DNA from: an uncultured Granulosicoccus sp.
Lineage (GTDB): Bacteria; Pseudomonadota; Gammaproteobacteria; Granulosicoccales; Granulosicoccaceae
Direction of reading: 5' to 3'
Assembly: GCA_938016235.1 (NCBI GenBank)
Contig: CALLPU010000359.1
Span: forward strand, 1 to 17,710
Length of the DNA: 17,710 bases
Part shown: positions 15,443-17,710 of the stretch, piece by piece
How the letters are laid out: the number at the start of each line of letters is the position of its first letter
Position numbering within the stretch: position 1 is the first letter of the stretch
Notes under the pieces: generated by a model
What the model was told of the DNA's origin: nothing
Database searches by the model: none
What the model saw: only the letters and a program-made list of their open reading frames with translations
Translations under genes and position numbers: made by a program

Positions 15443-16501
15443 ATGAGCGTCAACATGAATTCAACCAGAGCAACGGCGTTGGCTGCGGCGATGGCTGTCA
15501 GTCTGGGTGGTGTGTCTGGTGTGGCACAGGCCGAAGGTAGCTTGAGTATCTATCACTGGTTTGAATATATCCCTCAAGAGCTACTTGACAAGTTCTCAGC
15601 CGAACATGATGTTGACGTCACCATGGATACGTTTGACTCTAACGAGTCCATGCTCGCTGCATTGAAGGCAGGCAAGATGGGTAGCTACGATGTAGCCGTA
15701 CCCGGCGACTACATGGTTGAGATCATGCGTGGTGAAGGGTTGCTGGATTCCTTCGAACCAGCCGAGCTGTCCAACTTCAACAACATGGAGGATCAATGGA
15801 TCGATGTCGGTTTCGATCCCGGTCGCAAGCACTCCATACCCTACCAGTGGGGCTCCACCAGTTTTTCAGTGAACCGGGATGTGTTTGACGGTGACATACG
15901 CACCACCAGCATCATCTTTGATCCGCCTGAGTCGCTGGCTGGCAAGATCAATGTGCTGGACAGTCAGGGAGAGGTTCTGGCTCTGGCGTCAATCCATTTG
16001 GGCATTCCACAGTGCACGCAAGACCGTGATCAGTTAAAAGCACTGAATGCACTGTTGCAAGAGGCAAAACCCAAGTGGGCTTCGTTCAATTCTGATGGTG
16101 CCAAGGATGTACTGGTATCGGGTGATGCAGCAGTGGGCATGATCTGGAATGGTTTTGGTGCCAAGGCTCGCAACGAAGGTGCGAACATCGAATACGCTTA
16201 CCCTGTCGAAGGCTATATCGTGTGGATGGATAACGTGGTGCTGCTCAAGGATGCTCCCAATCGCGACAACGCATTGAAGTTCATGAACTTCCTGCTGGAG
16301 CCTGCCAACATCGCCGCAGTCACGAATTTTGCCCAGTACACCGCCGGTGTGAAAGGTGTATCCGAGTTGCTGACGGATGAGCTGAAGGCATCCCCAGAAG
16401 CCAATCCGCCAGCAGATGCGCCGGCAGGCACGTTCGTGCAAGTGTGCGATGAACAGACTCAAACCTTTTATGACCAGATCTGGACAAATCTGAAGAAGTG
16501 A
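15443..16501 (+). CDS. potD: Polyamine ABC transporter periplasmic binding protein PotD/SpuD-like
   Basis: This 352-residue periplasmic protein delivers spermidine, putrescine or a derivative to PotABC. ATG 15443 is chosen over GTG 15383 because AGGAG (15432-15436) lies six bases before it and a clean Sec signal peptide follows, with likely cleavage after AQA30. Several residues that bind the ligand in E. coli PotD have counterparts: W39, E41, Y42, Y90, E177, W235, W261 and D263. The counterpart of PotD D168 is Ser174. C191 (GIPQC) and C335 (VQVCDE) could form a disulfide; this pair is absent from E. coli PotD but I recall similar cysteines in related proteobacterial proteins. Which polyamine it prefers, and whether it accepts acetylated forms, cannot be read directly. 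Confidence 0.9.
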   Translation: MSVNMNSTRATALAAAMAVSLGGVSGVAQAEGSLSIYHWFEYIPQELLDKFSAEHDVDVTMDTFDSNESMLAALKAGKMGSYDVAVPGDYMVEIMRGEGLLDSFEPAELSNFNNMEDQWIDVGFDPGRKHSIPYQWGSTSFSVNRDVFDGDIRTTSIIFDPPESLAGKINVLDSQGEVLALASIHLGIPQCTQDRDQLKALNALLQEAKPKWASFNSDGAKDVLVSGDAAVGMIWNGFGAKARNEGANIEYAYPVEGYIVWMDNVVLLKDAPNRDNALKFMNFLLEPANIAAVTNFAQYTAGVKGVSELLTDELKASPEANPPADAPAGTFVQVCDEQTQTFYDQIWTNLKK

Positions 16502-16506
16502 TTGTG

Positions 16507-16548
16507 ATGAGGTCTGGTTTTCAAGTCGATAGACAACGTCCCGCATGA
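16507..16548 (+). CDS. 13-codon open frame coupled to the DUF1028 start (possible leader peptide)
   Basis: ATG at 16507 opens a frame for MRSGFQVDRQRPA whose TGA (16546-16548) overlaps the ATG of the DUF1028 gene (16545-16547). It fills the short gap after the potD stop. The DUF1028 gene itself has no Shine-Dalgarno, so ribosomes finishing this frame could restart there. The mini-frame also lacks a strong ribosome binding site, so coupling would rely on ribosomes leaving potD. This is speculative. Confidence 0.25.
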   Translation: MRSGFQVDRQRPA

Positions 16549-17228
16549 CGTTTTCTCTCGTCGCCCGATGCAGCGACACCGGCATGTTCGGTGTCGCTAT
16601 CTCATCGTCCTCTCCAGCGGTTGCCGCTCGCTGCGCCTATGCTCAGGCAGGCGTAGGAGCGGTTGCCAGTCAGAACATCACTGATCCCCGGTTGGGGCCT
16701 GAGGTGCTGGCAGCGCTGGCTGAGCGTCTGCCTGCTGATGAAGCGCTGAATCGTGTCATGCAACATCATGATCACCCAGACTACCGGCAGGTGCTGGTGG
16801 TTGATCAGCACGGTAACAGCCAGGTGCATTCAGGTGGAAATGCCTTAGGGCACTGGTCAAGTGCCACCGGGCACAACGTGGCCAGTGGCGGGAACATGCT
16901 GCATGACACGGCCGTGCCGCAGCATATTGTCCAGGCGTTTACAGACTCTCGGGGGCACCTGGGTGACAGACTGATACAGGCGTTACAAGCCGGGCTGGCA
17001 GCAGGCGGCGAGGCTGGCCCGGTTCATTCTGCGGGTCTGTTACTGGTGGATAAGGTGTCCTGGCCGGTGGCAGATTTGCGCTGTGACTGGACGGATGAAT
17101 GCCCGATAGAAGCCATTGCGGCACTGTGGGAACGCTATAAGCCCCAGCTGAAAGACTACGTGACGCGAGCGCTGAATCCGGGCGACGCCCCCGGTTATGG
17201 TGTGCCGGGAGATGACTCCGGCCGTTAG
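16545..17228 (+). CDS. DUF1028 family protein (predicted Ntn-hydrolase fold)
   Basis: This 227-residue protein belongs to DUF1028 (PF06267), placed by structure in the N-terminal-nucleophile hydrolase group; I know of no settled reaction. It begins MTFSLVARC, as the family does. Removal of Met would expose Thr2 as a possible nucleophile, which fixes the start despite the lack of a ribosome binding site. The family block GVAISSSSPAVAARC (16-30), the QNITDPRLG stretch (43-51) and a later ASGGNML are all present. It lacks the C-terminal peptidoglycan-binding extension found in some members. There is no signal peptide, so it is probably cytoplasmic. It follows potD by 43 bases and is likely the last gene of the polyamine operon, which suggests an amide- or peptide-bond-cleaving step on an amine conjugate. 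Confidence 0.88.
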   Translation: MTFSLVARCSDTGMFGVAISSSSPAVAARCAYAQAGVGAVASQNITDPRLGPEVLAALAERLPADEALNRVMQHHDHPDYRQVLVVDQHGNSQVHSGGNALGHWSSATGHNVASGGNMLHDTAVPQHIVQAFTDSRGHLGDRLIQALQAGLAAGGEAGPVHSAGLLLVDKVSWPVADLRCDWTDECPIEAIAALWERYKPQLKDYVTRALNPGDAPGYGVPGDDSGR

Positions 17229-17291
17229 GCTGCTGCCGGGTTGGCAGTTAATGACCTGACACGCACAGGTTCCACCCCATGCGTGCGTTCA

Positions 17292-17319
17292 ACTGTATCG
17301 CGCTAACGCGTTCTACAGT
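17292..17319. repeat. Interrupted stem-loop after the DUF1028 gene
   Basis: ACTGTA (17292-17297) pairs with TACAGT (17314-17319). Inside it CGCG (17299-17302) pairs with CGCG (17307-17310) around a CTAA loop, with a small asymmetric bulge between the stems. There is no following T-run, so it is not a classical intrinsic terminator; it may protect the 3' end of the operon mRNA or be a protein-binding site. Confidence 0.4.
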
Positions 17320-17398
17320 GACTGCGTAGGCAGGTGAGGTCGTGTCATTGCCAGTGCTTTCGCCTTGCGCATAAAGAAATCTAATTCAATCGATAAAT

Positions 17399-17415
17399 TA
17401 AAACAGTTTGTTTTA
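17399..17415. promoter_or_regulatory. 17-bp palindrome, candidate repressor operator
   Basis: TAAAACA and TGTTTTA are perfect inverted copies separated by three bases (GTT) in the AT-rich stretch about 200 bases before the dehydrogenase gene. Size and symmetry suit a dimeric helix-turn-helix regulator such as a TetR- or GntR-type protein. No regulator gene lies within the window on this side. Confidence 0.4.
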
Positions 17416-17521
17416 GTACGTCGCTTGATTGAGTATCTTGGCTCATGGGAGGGCCAATTCGCTCGAGCGCCAATGGTTGAAAAATCCTGCAATCAGAGTA
17501 GTGCCCGTTGTTTTTGAGTGA

Positions 17522-17553
17522 TGGGTAGATCAACCGGCATGCAGGGCTACCCA
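17522..17553 (+). promoter_or_regulatory. Stem-loop in the leader region of the SDR gene
   Basis: TGGGTAG (17522-17528) and CTACCCA (17547-17553) form a perfect 7-bp stem with an 18-base loop containing GCATGC. It ends 60 bases before the ATG and could be a leader structure or a spaced operator. Confidence 0.3.
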
Positions 17554-17613
17554 GCTTGTCACATGACATACCGATACTGAATTAGTCGCAGCTTCAACAG
17601 GAAATAAAACACT

Positions 17614-17710
17614 ATGGCAGATAACAATGTTGCATTGATCGTGGGTGGCGGCAGTGGAATTGGTGCCGATGCGGCCCGCCTGCTCGCAGAAAAAGGCTAC
17701 GACGTGGGGG
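17614..17710 (+). CDS. Short-chain dehydrogenase/reductase, N-terminal part only
   Basis: The first 32 codons of a gene cut by the window edge. A beta-strand (VALIVG, residues 6-11) leads into the Rossmann cofactor motif G11-G-G-S-G-I-G17, the classical SDR TGxxxGIG with glycine replacing threonine, followed by helix residues ADAARLLAEKGY. A weak ribosome binding site (AGGA, 17599-17602) precedes the ATG. The substrate cannot be told from this fragment. It is separated from the polyamine operon by 385 bases with its own possible operator, so it is probably a separate unit. Confidence 0.8.
   Translation, partial: MADNNVALIVGGGSGIGADAARLLAEKGYDVG

Larger units (their letters stand above)
17229..17613. 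other. 385-bp intergenic region with several inverted repeats
   Basis: No convincing gene lies here; the open frames are short and resemble nothing I know. The left part is mixed in composition and holds a hairpin (17292-17319). The middle (about 17370-17415) is distinctly AT-rich and contains a 17-bp palindrome. The right part holds a further stem (17522-17553) about 60 bases before the next gene. A 5-bp stem CTGCC/GGCAG (17233-17247) directly after the DUF1028 stop has no T-tract, so I do not call it a terminator. I did not find a -35/-10 pair I trust for the downstream gene. Confidence 0.6.

Noticed and set aside
17233..17247. Stem CTGCC/GGCAG as terminator of the polyamine operon
   Set aside because: Only five base pairs and no following T-run.
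17460..17469. 10-bp palindrome CGCTCGAGCG
   Set aside because: Short, GC-rich and without an associated promoter or second copy in the window.

Overview
The window looks like chromosomal DNA of a moderately GC-rich Gram-negative bacterium. It has tightly packed operons with 1-4 base stop/start overlaps, Sec signal peptides on periplasmic binding proteins, and families common in marine and soil Proteobacteria. A marine gammaproteobacterium (Granulosicoccus-like) is my guess from gene content only. I saw no mobile elements, CRISPR arrays, rRNA or tRNA.

Left edge (1-1473): an open frame entering from the left (1-222, unrecognised), then a minus-strand pair. The pair is a 72-residue NrtS-family membrane protein whose stop overlaps (ATGA) the start of a GT11 alpha-1,2-fucosyltransferase-like glycosyltransferase.

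Sugar-transport block (1617-7276): a SorC-family regulator on the minus strand (best start GTG at 2600) is divergent from a four-gene ABC importer. The importer has a periplasmic sugar-binding protein, a double-NBD ATPase and two different RbsC-type permeases. Gene order matches ytfQ-ytfR-ytfT-yjfF; the regulator family recalls LsrR and EryD. The substrate cannot be read from sequence, and no sugar-catabolic gene is present.

Central block (7404-9971): a GFA/CENP-V-type zinc protein (plus) runs tail-to-tail into a 700-residue trimethylamine-dehydrogenase-like flavoprotein (minus). Both stop codons lie inside one 14-bp palindrome.

Polyamine block (7869-17228): two divergent operons share a 169-bp intergenic region. 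Leftward are an acetylpolyamine amidohydrolase with all catalytic residues, then the TMADH-like flavoprotein. Rightward are a SpuC-like class III aminotransferase, potA, potB, potC, potD and a DUF1028 protein. The coherent reading is import of (acetyl)polyamines by PotABCD, deacetylation by the amidohydrolase and transamination of the free amine. The flavoprotein and the DUF1028 protein would then be uncharacterised extra steps. In the flavoprotein, several residues of the TMADH amine pocket are replaced, including acidic ones, which would suit a polycationic amine. This is the most interesting hypothesis in the window.

Right edge (17229-17710): a 385-bp intergenic region with three inverted repeats, one a good operator candidate, precedes the first 32 codons of a short-chain dehydrogenase.
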